Source: Caryophanales bacterium (GTDB lineage Bacteria; Bacillota_I; Bacilli_A; RF39; UBA660). Taken from it: DNA of 34,986 nucleotides. A program made the position numbers and the translations under genes. Shown here one piece after another: positions 25,382-34,986 of the stretch (the stretch's first letter is position 1; each line of letters starts with the position of its first letter). Where the stretch lies: contig JAEEZV010000022.1 in assembly GCA_016291995.1 (NCBI GenBank), forward strand, positions 1 to 34,986, written 5' to 3'. Below the pieces are notes generated by a model. That model did no database searches. It was not told where the DNA came from and was given only the letters and a program-made list of their open reading frames with translations.

Positions 25382-27656
25382 AAAATAAATCATTATATAA
25401 CTCTAAATAGTTATTAATATATTTTACTTTTATTCCTTTCAATAACTCTATTGGCAATTCTCTAACATCTTCCTTATTATCAATTGGAACATAAATAGTT
25501 TTAACATTATTATTGATGGCTGCTAATATCTTTTCTTTAATGCCACCTACCGGTAACACTTTACCTCTTAAAGTAATCTCCCCTGTCATACTGACAGTCG
25601 TATCAATTTCCTTATTTTTAAGTAAACTAATTAAACCAGTAAGAATAGCTAGTCCTGCCGAAGGACCATCTTTTAATGTATCAGCTCCTTCAAAATGAAT
25701 ATGAAAATCTTTGTTATCGAATAAACTACTATCAATATCCATTATTTCACTATTACCTTTAATATAACTAATTGCTACATAGACACTCTCTTTGATAACA
25801 TCACCCAGCATTCCAGTAAGATGAATTTCACCCTTTCCTGGATAACTTAATGCTGTTGTCTTCTGAATGCATCCACCATATGGTGTATATCCTAGAGCAT
25901 TAATAACGCCGACATAACTATCTTTTTCATTCTTTAAGAAACGATATTTATAATCACCCAAATATGATACAACATCTATTTTATTAGGATTACCACCATC
26001 GATAAGTATTCTTCTAAATATCTTATCTAGTGATCTTTCTAACTGCCTTACTCCAGACTCTCTCGTATAATGTGTTATTATTTCTTTAATATCCTTATTC
26101 GTTAGATTAATTTTAATGCTATAGTAATCAGACAATTTAGGAATTAAATAATTCTTAGCAATATCTTCTTTTTCATTTATCGTATAACTAGATAAATTAA
26201 TTATCTCTAGTCTATCTTTTAAAGCATCCGGAATCTTATCTTCATCATTACCAGTAAGAATAAACAAAACATTTGATAAATCAAATTCCTCTTCGATATA
26301 ATTATCGACAAATGATGAATTCTGTTCTTTATCCAAAACATCTAATAAAGCTGATGCTGGATCGCCTTTATAATCCTTAGTAAGTTTATCTATTTCATCA
26401 ATTAAGAATACTGGATTATTAACTCCAACTCTCTTTAATCCTTGAATTATTCTACCAGGATTAGAACCAATATAAGTCTTACGATGTCCAACAATTTCTC
26501 CCTCATCATGAACTCCACCAACACTAATCTTAACAAATTTCTTATTTAACGCATTAGCAATTGATTTAGCCATCGTTGTTTTACCAACACCCGGAGGACC
26601 AATCAAACATAGTATTGGACTCTTATTTTTCTTTTTAATCTTACTAACTGCTATATATTCGACAATTCTATCTTTGACACTTTCAAGTCCAAAATGAGTA
26701 CTATCTAATTTCTTTCTAATATCAGCTATATCTTTATTATCTTTTGTATATTTATTCCAAGGTAAACTTGCTAACCAATCAAGATAATTTCTAATAACAC
26801 CCATTTCTGGTGAAGATGGACTAGTAAGTTCATATCTATTTAATTCTTCATTAATTCTATTTTGAATATATTCAGGATAATCGCCATCATTAATCTTCTT
26901 ATTAAGCTTTAAAATATCATTATCTTTAATATCTATTTCATTTATTTCTTCCTTAATAAGTTTTATTTTCTCTTTTAATATATAATTCTTTTGTTCTTCA
27001 TCTAATCTTTCTTTTAAATGTTCATCGATACTATTTTCAAGTTTAACCGTTTCCATTTCCCTATTTAAATCTTGAATTAAAGTTTTAATTCTATTCATCG
27101 GATTAGATAATTCAACATAATTTACTTTTGTTGTATATTCAAATGGCATTTCAAAAGCAATAATATCTGTTAGTCTTGAAATACTAGAAATACCACTTAT
27201 TCTACCTAATACATTATTAGATACATTAGGTGATAATTCAATATAATCATTTAAATCTTTTAAAAGAATTCTTTTTAAAGCAATTGCTTCAAGTTCATTA
27301 AAATCATATTCCTTGGTAGGAATAGCAAACGCTTCATAAGTATCATCATCATTTTCAAGATAATTAATTACTTCAACTCTATCGATACCTACGATAACTA
27401 ATCTAATTACTCCATTAGGAAGTGCTAACTTTGTCTTAATCTTACCTAAAATACCAATCTTCGGTAATTTTCTTACATTAGGTTTATCTTCAGCTATATT
27501 AGGAATATTAATAAATAAAATATGACCATCATGATTCTTTTCACTAATATTGATAATTCTCTTTTCAAGTTCTGAAGATACTTCTATCCTAAGTTCATTA
27601 TAAGGCAAAATAACAGTATCTCTTAAAAATAAAACCGGCAAATTTGTCTCAACCAT
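25380..27656 (-). CDS. lon: ATP-dependent Lon protease
   Basis: LCLIGPPGVGKTTMAKSIANAL, VFLIDEIDKL, HFEGADTLKDGPSAGLAILTGL, GGIKEKILAA. Confidence 0.97.
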   Translation of the reverse strand: MVETNLPVLFLRDTVILPYNELRIEVSSELEKRIINISEKNHDGHILFINIPNIAEDKPNVRKLPKIGILGKIKTKLALPNGVIRLVIVGIDRVEVINYLENDDDTYEAFAIPTKEYDFNELEAIALKRILLKDLNDYIELSPNVSNNVLGRISGISSISRLTDIIAFEMPFEYTTKVNYVELSNPMNRIKTLIQDLNREMETVKLENSIDEHLKERLDEEQKNYILKEKIKLIKEEINEIDIKDNDILKLNKKINDGDYPEYIQNRINEELNRYELTSPSSPEMGVIRNYLDWLASLPWNKYTKDNKDIADIRKKLDSTHFGLESVKDRIVEYIAVSKIKKKNKSPILCLIGPPGVGKTTMAKSIANALNKKFVKISVGGVHDEGEIVGHRKTYIGSNPGRIIQGLKRVGVNNPVFLIDEIDKLTKDYKGDPASALLDVLDKEQNSSFVDNYIEEEFDLSNVLFILTGNDEDKIPDALKDRLEIINLSSYTINEKEDIAKNYLIPKLSDYYSIKINLTNKDIKEIITHYTRESGVRQLERSLDKIFRRILIDGGNPNKIDVVSYLGDYKYRFLKNEKDSYVGVINALGYTPYGGCIQKTTALSYPGKGEIHLTGMLGDVIKESVYVAISYIKGNSEIMDIDSSLFDNKDFHIHFEGADTLKDGPSAGLAILTGLISLLKNKEIDTTVSMTGEITLRGKVLPVGGIKEKILAAINNNVKTIYVPIDNKEDVRELPIELLKGIKVKYINNYLELYNDLF

Positions 27657-27840
27657 ACTGTCACCTACCTATTTAAAAAAAGCGCATTTATTATCAAAAT
27701 AATATTTAAATAATAAATGTCACTTCCTCTTCATGAGTTAATATTTTAATCATATTTATTTATATATCAATAGATTTGACACATTTTTTACATAAGATTT
27801 TTTATACCTTTTTTTGCCATAAAAATTAGCTTATTTTCTA

Positions 27841-27869
27841 TTGACAAGGTATATGTTTTTACATATAAT
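27841..27869 (+). promoter_or_regulatory. Perfect consensus sigma-A promoter
   Basis: TTGACA (27841-27846) - 17 bp - TATAAT (27864-27869). Confidence 0.9.
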
Positions 27870-27943
27870 AAATGCCAAGACAATATCGCTGCATTAACAT
27901 TTTTCGCATTACTTAATATAATACTATGAAAGGATGTGAAAAA

Positions 27944-28132
27944 ATGTATCAAAGTAATTTTAAAAGACCTCCATATAACAATAGATTTGGTGGCAGTGGC
28001 TTTATTGCTCCGTTTATTTTAGGCGGTATTACCGGAGGACTATTGGCCCCTGCTTTTTATCCAAGACCAGTATATTATCCACCAGTACCAGTAAGTCCAT
28101 ATTACCCTGGAGGTTATCCAATATATTATTAA
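27944..28132 (+). CDS. Small Gly/Pro/Tyr-rich protein of unknown function
   Basis: MYQSNFKRPPYNNRFGGSGFIAPFILGGITGGLLAPAFYPRPVYYPPVPVSPYYPGGYPIYY; AAGGATGTG SD before ATG 27944 (track start 27926 less likely). Confidence 0.75.
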   Translation: MYQSNFKRPPYNNRFGGSGFIAPFILGGITGGLLAPAFYPRPVYYPPVPVSPYYPGGYPIYY

Positions 28133-28183
28133 TTTCTTATACACATTTTCATAATTCGTGTTATAATTATACTAGGTGGTAAT

Positions 28184-28708
28184 ATGAAGAATAACTACAT
28201 AATAGATTACGTCAATGAAAATGAATTCAGAAAAAAAGAAAGAGCTATCAAAAAGTATAACATGTTAGCCTACAAAAAACTTTTATTTGATTATTATCCA
28301 AGTTTAAGAGAAGGTAATTTTTTAGGAGTTCTAGTTTCATCAGATGAAAATGATAAAATCGATAAATATGAACTTACTCTTCCAACGGATAGAACATTCA
28401 CAATGGTTCATGGTAATATTACCCTTCACTATTCAGTATATAGAGATAATAAAACAGTCATTTTAGAAACATTGACTCCAGAAGATATCTTAACTGAAGG
28501 TCATCAAAAAGAACTAACTACATATAAAGGTGTTATGGTATCTAAATCACATAAAGACCTAGATATGTTTAAAATTAATCTTCTTAGTAGTATGAATAAG
28601 GATGGATTCTTCAAACTAGATACAATGCCTGTATGGTTACTTACAACTATTATTGGTATATTTAGTTTTATTACCGCATTCATTGTTGCTAAACTAATAA
28701 TAAAGTAA
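28184..28708 (+). CDS. Hypothetical protein with C-terminal TM anchor
   Basis: 174 aa, SD GGTGGT, C-terminal TM VWLLTTIIGIFSFITAFIVAKLIIK. Confidence 0.75.
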   Translation: MKNNYIIDYVNENEFRKKERAIKKYNMLAYKKLLFDYYPSLREGNFLGVLVSSDENDKIDKYELTLPTDRTFTMVHGNITLHYSVYRDNKTVILETLTPEDILTEGHQKELTTYKGVMVSKSHKDLDMFKINLLSSMNKDGFFKLDTMPVWLLTTIIGIFSFITAFIVAKLIIK

Positions 28709-28727
28709 ACTTTACTTTATTATTTTT
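28691..28727 (+). terminator. Intrinsic terminator containing the stop codon of 28184..28708
   Basis: AATAATAAAGTAAACTTTACTTTATTATTTTTTT. Confidence 0.75.
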
Positions 28728-28766
28728 TTATGCTATAATAATCAGCCGTAAAAAAGGAGAAATATT

Positions 28767-29345
28767 ATGTACGAAGCTTATTGTGCATCATGCACTTATG
28801 TAAATGAGAATCTTTTCTGCGAAAAAAAAGGTGAATACATTAGTGGTAACGATCCAAAATGCTATAACTATTGTGAAGCATATTCAAGAAGCAATTCCGC
28901 AAGAGAAAACCTATATGGAAGAAGTGGTTCTAGTGGATGTTATATTACTACGATGATGTGTAATTTATTAGGATATCCTGATAACAATTATTATCTAAAT
29001 ACTTTAAGAAACTTTAGAGATAATGTTATGAAAAAAAATCCAAATTATATTCCATTATTAATTAAATATGATGTTATTGGACCACAAATTGCCTACTCTT
29101 TAGCTAAAGATAAACAAGGTAAAGAAATTGCTACCGCTATGTTTACTCGTTTTATCACACAAGCCGTATCAGCAATTGAAGCAGAAAAAAATGATATGGC
29201 TATCAATACATATATGGCTATGACAAACGCTTTGGCTGAAACTTATGGTATTGAAGTTATTCAAGCAGATCTTGATAACTATCAAGTAGATATGGAAACC
29301 CTTGGTAAGGCTAGAAGAAGAGTACCAAACGAAAATAATATATAA
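28767..29345 (+). CDS. Cys-rich N-terminal protein with CFI-box-like domain
   Basis: CASCTYVNENLFCEKKGEYISGNDPKCYNYCEAY (possible metal ligands) and GCYITTMMCNLLGYPDNNYYLNTLRNFRDNVMKKNPNYIPLLIKYDVIGPQIAYSL (CFI-box-CTERM-like). Confidence 0.7.
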   Translation: MYEAYCASCTYVNENLFCEKKGEYISGNDPKCYNYCEAYSRSNSARENLYGRSGSSGCYITTMMCNLLGYPDNNYYLNTLRNFRDNVMKKNPNYIPLLIKYDVIGPQIAYSLAKDKQGKEIATAMFTRFITQAVSAIEAEKNDMAINTYMAMTNALAETYGIEVIQADLDNYQVDMETLGKARRRVPNENNI

Positions 29346-29370
29346 AAAAAGAGCATAAGCTCTTTTTTTT
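29344..29370. terminator. Bidirectional terminator between convergent genes
   Basis: AAAAAAAGAGC ATAA GCTCTTTTTTTT; overlaps stop of the minus-strand gene (29369-29371). Confidence 0.88.
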
Positions 29371-31792
29371 AATCTAAATCATGTCTTGCAAGAATCTGTG
29401 CTGGTGTCTTTCTAATTGTATTAAATACTGGTATTAAGCCAATAACAATGTTGAATAAATATAATAGTACAATACAAAGTACCATAACATAGATATTCAT
29501 AACATAATTTCTACCGACGTAATCAATATCTGATAAAACACTAATACAATATGACATAAATAATACTCCTGGTACTGAAGCTAATGTTGTAATAGCAAAA
29601 GCTTCACCCATAAACATCTTATATATATCACTCTTTTTAACACCAATAGCACGGTATATACCAACCTCTTTAATTCTTGATAAGAATGAACTACGCGTCA
29701 TCAAAATTATTTCGATTAATGAAATTGCTAACATAACTGCTGCCACGATAATACTTGAATTGATACTATCTTGATTTTCACTTACATATGCTTTTCTATC
29801 AACTTCATAAACATCGATTAATTTTCTATCCATATCTTCAAATTCTTGAATAGCTTTTTTCTTATCTTTAGCATATACAATTAGATTCTTCTTAGATTCA
29901 ATTAATTCATATTTATTAGTATTTGAATTAACAAAATAACTATTAATATCTGTACTAGATGTATAGTAACCAACGACATATAACTTTTCACCATTAATCT
30001 TAACTGAATCCATATACTTATTTAACTTAAAATCATATTTAAGATTATCATTGACAATTACCTCATAATCATTGCTTGGTGCTCTACCCTTTGTAATAGA
30101 TATCTTATCCTTATATAAATTGTAATCATATACCTTGCCTTCATTACTATCTTCAGCAGAAAACCAATCTACATTACTTGTGTTATCGATAATATTAATA
30201 AATTCATCCTCTGCAACATAGAATGATGGACTCTTAAGATCAGTAATACCTACAATAGTATATTCAAGTAATCCCTTCTTAATATTGATTTTAGAATCAA
30301 GCATTTTCTCTACTTTATAAAAGCCTAACATATTAAGTGCTTCAGCCTTATCATACATCATTTTATCGATAACTATCTCTTTATTATTTTCTGGCATTCT
30401 ACCGTAGATGATATCACTTTCTTTTAGCATATTAACACTCGCTATTGATCCTTTAATATTTACATCCGCATTTGCTGTTTGATAATATAAATTAGTATTT
30501 AATGGTAAATTAACTTGACTATCACCAGGTATTACATAATAAACATCTTCCATATCATTAAATTCTTTATATTCTTTTACTGTAACTTTACTACCATTTA
30601 AAATCAAATAATTAGCATTTGTTGAAACAAAATCAACATCTCTAATATTGGTAACTCCAAGTAAATTACTAATTGAATAAGTAACAAATAATGCTGATAA
30701 GAAGAAACCAACTAATAATAACTTTTTAATAAATGAATATGATTTTACTTTTTTAAATCCATTACTAAATATCGTAAATATATTAAATATTGATGTATAT
30801 CTTAATTTAAAATTATTATTGATAATTTTATCAAAATCAAAAGAATATTTTTCATAGACACTTTTATCTAATTCTTTATAATGATCATTAACTAATTCAA
30901 TATTAGAACTACTGTCGATAACCTCTATCTTATCATTATCTTTATTCTTAATATATAAATTTCCATTCTTAAGAATAATTACTAAATTTAATTCATCTTC
31001 TCCATCACTATACATTTCGATATTTATATTGTTATCATGATTCTTATTATGATATTTAAAATCTTTTAAATAAAACTTATTATCGATACGATAATCCAAA
31101 TTACCCGTATTTTTATTCTTATAATCCTTTGTAACAGTTCCGTCCAATACTTCAATAATTCTTGTTGCATAGAATTTAGCTAACTCTACTTCATGTGTTA
31201 CTAGTATTACTAATTTATCTTTTGAAATAGATTTAATAATATTCATTATTTCAATTGTATTCTTACTATCAAGATTACCTGTTGGTTCATCAGCTAATAT
31301 AATATCTGGATTTTTAACTAATGCTCTAGCAATACCAACTCTTTGTCTCTCTCCACCACTTAGCATTCCACAAGGACGATGTCTATAACGATATATTCCT
31401 AATCTCTCAAGAATATATTCTACTCTCTTCTTAACTTCTTCCTTATCTTTAATACCAATCATTCTCAAGACCATTGAAACATTTTCATAGACTGTTTTAT
31501 TATCAATTAATTTATAATCTTGGAAAATATATCCAACTTTTAAATTTCTTAATTTATCTTTTTTACCAGTAAAAATTGTAGTAATCTTATTATCATTAAT
31601 ATATATATTACCATTATTAACTTTATCTAATCCACCAATTGCATTAAGAAGCGTTGTCTTACCACAACCACTAGGCCCTAAAAGTGCAATAAGACCAGTA
31701 TCTGGAAGTGTTAAATTAGTATCATTAATAACATGAATTTGATTTTTTCTACCTTTGTTGTAATACTTATTTAATTTCTCAATCCTAATCAT
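29369..31792 (-). CDS. MacB/FtsX-type ABC transporter, fused ATPase-permease
   Basis: ALLGPSGCGKTTLLNAIGGLD, LSGGERQRVGIARAL, DIILADEPTGNLDS; C-terminal FtsX domain SRIKEVGIYRAIGVKKSDIYKMFMGEAF. Confidence 0.92.
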   Translation of the reverse strand: MIRIEKLNKYYNKGRKNQIHVINDTNLTLPDTGLIALLGPSGCGKTTLLNAIGGLDKVNNGNIYINDNKITTIFTGKKDKLRNLKVGYIFQDYKLIDNKTVYENVSMVLRMIGIKDKEEVKKRVEYILERLGIYRYRHRPCGMLSGGERQRVGIARALVKNPDIILADEPTGNLDSKNTIEIMNIIKSISKDKLVILVTHEVELAKFYATRIIEVLDGTVTKDYKNKNTGNLDYRIDNKFYLKDFKYHNKNHDNNINIEMYSDGEDELNLVIILKNGNLYIKNKDNDKIEVIDSSSNIELVNDHYKELDKSVYEKYSFDFDKIINNNFKLRYTSIFNIFTIFSNGFKKVKSYSFIKKLLLVGFFLSALFVTYSISNLLGVTNIRDVDFVSTNANYLILNGSKVTVKEYKEFNDMEDVYYVIPGDSQVNLPLNTNLYYQTANADVNIKGSIASVNMLKESDIIYGRMPENNKEIVIDKMMYDKAEALNMLGFYKVEKMLDSKINIKKGLLEYTIVGITDLKSPSFYVAEDEFINIIDNTSNVDWFSAEDSNEGKVYDYNLYKDKISITKGRAPSNDYEVIVNDNLKYDFKLNKYMDSVKINGEKLYVVGYYTSSTDINSYFVNSNTNKYELIESKKNLIVYAKDKKKAIQEFEDMDRKLIDVYEVDRKAYVSENQDSINSSIIVAAVMLAISLIEIILMTRSSFLSRIKEVGIYRAIGVKKSDIYKMFMGEAFAITTLASVPGVLFMSYCISVLSDIDYVGRNYVMNIYVMVLCIVLLYLFNIVIGLIPVFNTIRKTPAQILARHDLD

Positions 31793-31794
31793 AT

Positions 31795-34035
31795 TTACAC
31801 TTCCTCTCTATAAGATGTCATTGCACTATTTTTAAATATCTTATTTGAAAATCTTTGTGATATTAAATATGACATTAGAACTAAAATAATATACATTAAA
31901 ACATAATCTCTTAATTTTAAATATTCATAAATATTAGCAATAAATTTAATATATATAACATTGAATTTAACTAATAAAGTTAATCCTATATATACCAAAT
32001 ATGCAATTGTTGCATCAGTAAATATTTCAATATCTAATATTCTCTTTAAATGAATAAAATTAGCTCCTAATATTCTCAATGTTGAGAAATAAACATTACG
32101 TGATTTTAATATTAGTTTTATAACAAAATATGAAATAAAGAATAATGTAACTACCAATATAATTGTTACAACTAGTTTTAAAATCTTTAGAATCTTTAAC
32201 GCCTCAGCTCCGAAATTCTCTAATGTATGCCTAATTTGTAATGTCGTATAACCAAGTTCCTCTAAATCTTCGCATAATTTATCAACATTTTCTGGATGAT
32301 CTGCCATGACACTAGCTTGATAACTTTCTTTATTAAATAATTTATTATAATCAGAATTACTTATAAATATTGAACCATTTATTGGATTAGTTTTATTTAA
32401 CCATAATAATTCACCAACCGTTTTATCGGTATATACTCTACTTATATTTAAACTTAATTCATCTTCATAATATAAATTCTTAACATTTATCTTAAGATTC
32501 TTATTTCTACAATAATAGTCTTTACATGCATAACTAATTGCTTCAGAAACATATGCCTCTCCAGAAGAAACTCTATCTGTAGGTCTTATATCGAAATTAT
32601 ATCCTGGAGCAACATAACTTTCATAGCTCTTATTATTGATAATTACATTAACATTACTACGTTCATGATTAATTCTCTTCATGTAACTATCTAGAATATT
32701 TCCACTAACATATATCATATTTTGTTGATTAGAAACGACTCCAACTATTGTTGCTCTATCTTGAATGTATTTAACACCTACAACATTAATTTTAAATGTT
32801 TCTGTATCACCTTCTAAATAGTAATCCTTAGTAATTGCTTCTTCTAGTTTATCAACGAAATAATAATCATATGATGTTGTAAGATATATTACTTCATTAT
32901 CATTTTCAGGCATTCTACCATAATCTAGTTTACCTTCAAAACTATCTAGATCATTAAGATTACCTGATAAATTAAAGTAACTTCCATCATTACTCTCAAA
33001 CCACATAGTATTATCTAATATTAAATCGTTCTCTACAACTTTAGATACACCATCTAATTCTTTAATTTTATTAAAATCATCATTACTTATTGAAGAACCA
33101 TCTGTCTTTTTAATGACAATTCTCGTATCACTTAAATCATTAAAATAATAGTTATATCCTATCTTACTTTCCTCATATTCATTCTTTCTAAAAGAACCAT
33201 ACACACTAAGTAAACTGATAGTAACAAAGAAAAATACAATAAACATTAAAATAAATTTAGGAATTATATTAAATGTATTACGAAGTCCCAATCTAATCTT
33301 ATTAAACCATCCAATATTCTTAAATTCTCTTACTTCTAAATTCTTAACTTTCTCAGTTTTAACTACTTCCTTATCAGAAACAATTTTACCATCATGCATT
33401 TTTACAACACGTGTTGCCAAGTCTTCAATTTCCTTAAAGTTGTGTGTAACAACAATAACCAATTTATCCTTTGATATTTCTTTTAATAGTTTAATAACAT
33501 CTTTAGCAGATCTACTATCAAGATTACCTGTCGGTTCATCACAGACGATAATTGGTGTTTCTTTAGCCAATGCTCTTGCAATAGCTACTCTTTGTTTTTG
33601 TCCACCAGATAATTTAGATACTTTTGTTTTCTTATACTTCTTAAGTCCTACCTTATCGATTAACTCTAATACTTTTTCTTTAACTTCTTTTCTTTTATAC
33701 CCATTTAAAAGCATTACTAGTTCGATATTTTGATATACTGTATAACTATTAACTAAATTAAAATTCTGAAAAATGTTAGAAACATATTTCTTACGATATT
33801 CTTCAAAATCTTCTTCACGATAATGGCTTGTTTCTTCTCCATTAATATACATTTCTCCTTCTTCATAACTATCGAGTCCAGAGATAACATTTAAAAGAGT
33901 ACTCTTACCACTACCAGATTCACCAATAATAGCTACGAATTCACCTAAATGAAATTCGATATTTATTTTAGTAAAACCTGAAGCAATAACACCTTTACTA
34001 TAATAGAATTTTGATACGTTTTTTAACTTTAACAT
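31795..34035 (-). CDS. MacB/FtsX-type ABC transporter, fused ATPase-permease
   Basis: AIIGESGSGKSTLLNVISGLD, LSGGQKQRVAIARAL, IIVCDEPTGNLDS; FtsX-like C-terminus KSRNVYFSTLRILGANFIHLKRILDIEIF. Confidence 0.92.
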   Translation of the reverse strand: MLKLKNVSKFYYSKGVIASGFTKINIEFHLGEFVAIIGESGSGKSTLLNVISGLDSYEEGEMYINGEETSHYREEDFEEYRKKYVSNIFQNFNLVNSYTVYQNIELVMLLNGYKRKEVKEKVLELIDKVGLKKYKKTKVSKLSGGQKQRVAIARALAKETPIIVCDEPTGNLDSRSAKDVIKLLKEISKDKLVIVVTHNFKEIEDLATRVVKMHDGKIVSDKEVVKTEKVKNLEVREFKNIGWFNKIRLGLRNTFNIIPKFILMFIVFFFVTISLLSVYGSFRKNEYEESKIGYNYYFNDLSDTRIVIKKTDGSSISNDDFNKIKELDGVSKVVENDLILDNTMWFESNDGSYFNLSGNLNDLDSFEGKLDYGRMPENDNEVIYLTTSYDYYFVDKLEEAITKDYYLEGDTETFKINVVGVKYIQDRATIVGVVSNQQNMIYVSGNILDSYMKRINHERSNVNVIINNKSYESYVAPGYNFDIRPTDRVSSGEAYVSEAISYACKDYYCRNKNLKINVKNLYYEDELSLNISRVYTDKTVGELLWLNKTNPINGSIFISNSDYNKLFNKESYQASVMADHPENVDKLCEDLEELGYTTLQIRHTLENFGAEALKILKILKLVVTIILVVTLFFISYFVIKLILKSRNVYFSTLRILGANFIHLKRILDIEIFTDATIAYLVYIGLTLLVKFNVIYIKFIANIYEYLKLRDYVLMYIILVLMSYLISQRFSNKIFKNSAMTSYREEV

Positions 34036-34083
34036 TTAATCACCCTCTAAAAATTATTATATCACTATTAAAAATATACTTCA

Positions 34084-34986
34084 CTACTCATCATAATAAT
34101 TTACATAATTATCTTTTAACTTTGTCAAATTATCGCGAGATATATAAACTTTTTCAATATCATATCCATAATTATATTCTTTAAGTTCTTTTTTCTTTAA
34201 CGAATTAATTACATCTTTAAAAATTGTAAATCCATCATAGTCATCGAAAAACATCGTCATTGAATATACTTTGTTATGATTATAAACCTCATATGTATGC
34301 GTATATATTTTAGATTCCGCACATGTGCTTAAATCAAATTTAATTATATCTAAATCATTATCAATAACAATTTGATCATCTTTTAAATCGATAATGCTAG
34401 GAAGAACTAAATCATCCTTCATCTCAATAGTAATTGTCTTATTTGCTTTTTCACAAAAATTTTCTATTATTGTAAATGATTGCATATCATAAAAAGCAAG
34501 TCCTATACCTATTCCAAAGCATAGTATACTAAGAATAAATAACATAAATATCTTTTTATAATCTTGCTTTCTATCAAATATTAAATTAAAGATAAACCAT
34601 ACAAGTATAAATAAGAATAAACATGCCCCGATAGTCCCTAAAGAAATTCCGGCAAAAAACATTCCGTATATTACAAATAAAAGACTAACTGTTGCTACAG
34701 CTACTAAAGAAATAAATGCAATAACTAAAGGTATTGCCACAAAAAGCACTATGGCTTTAAATAAAAAGATAAATATTTTCCAAACTGTTTTAAGAAAATT
34801 AAAACTACTATGTTTTGGATCACGAATAACTACTTTGTATTCTTCCTTTTCTTTAAGTTCTTGAATTGGTTCTTCTACTCTTGTTTTATCGATGTTTTTA
34901 TCAGTAATAACAACATAATAATCTAAGTATCTTGTCCTAAACACTTTAATGACAATCATTATTCCTAAAATAATCCATGCTATATA
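34084..34986 (-). CDS. Multi-TM membrane protein of unknown function (5'-truncated at window edge)
   Basis: Reading frame stays open upstream of the track ATG to the window end: YIAWIILGI-MIVIKVFRTRYLDYYVVITD, so the first TM probably begins outside the window. Confidence 0.7.
   Translation of the reverse strand, partial: YIAWIILGIMIVIKVFRTRYLDYYVVITDKNIDKTRVEEPIQELKEKEEYKVVIRDPKHSSFNFLKTVWKIFIFLFKAIVLFVAIPLVIAFISLVAVATVSLLFVIYGMFFAGISLGTIGACLFLFILVWFIFNLIFDRKQDYKKIFMLFILSILCFGIGIGLAFYDMQSFTIIENFCEKANKTITIEMKDDLVLPSIIDLKDDQIVIDNDLDIIKFDLSTCAESKIYTHTYEVYNHNKVYSMTMFFDDYDGFTIFKDVINSLKKKELKEYNYGYDIEKVYISRDNLTKLKDNYVNYYDE

Noticed and set aside
33440-33733. 97-aa plus ORF inside ABC transporter
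   Set aside because: Antisense to the conserved ATPase domain.
1-34986. Mycoplasma genetic code 4 (TGA = Trp)
   Set aside because: Long conserved ORFs (lon, tyrS, ABC) are intact without TGA, use TGG for Trp, and TGA terminates the PBP and YigZ ORFs at expected ends.

Overview
Low-GC Firmicutes-type chromosomal segment (Bacilli/Mycoplasmatota-like gene style). It uses the standard code: Trp is TGG throughout, and TGA is a terminal stop in the PBP and YigZ genes. Housekeeping genes present: lemA/DUF3137, folD, tyrS with a T-box leader, whiA-yvcK, an ftsI-type PBP - mraY - ftsW cluster, YigZ, a dTMP kinase-like gene, DUF368, lon, and two MacB-type ABC transporters. The most interesting content is a surface-protein block at about 16.2-25.3 kb. 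It contains three consecutive cohesin-like proteins, one of which also carries a dockerin, and a separate SH3b-glucosaminidase-dockerin autolysin. This looks like a small cohesin/dockerin cell-wall complex rather than a classical cellulosome. Other notable signals are a compact structured RNA with a near-consensus promoter and intrinsic terminator just upstream of the PBP gene, a repeated architecture in which stop codons lie inside terminator hairpins (including two convergent overlapping gene pairs), and a stand-alone E2-acyltransferase-like protein whose catalytic His appears to be replaced. The ORF track misses an edge-truncated surface protein on the left (1..906, minus) and the 5' extension of the last gene on the right. 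All calls come from reading sequence and motifs; no database searches were run.
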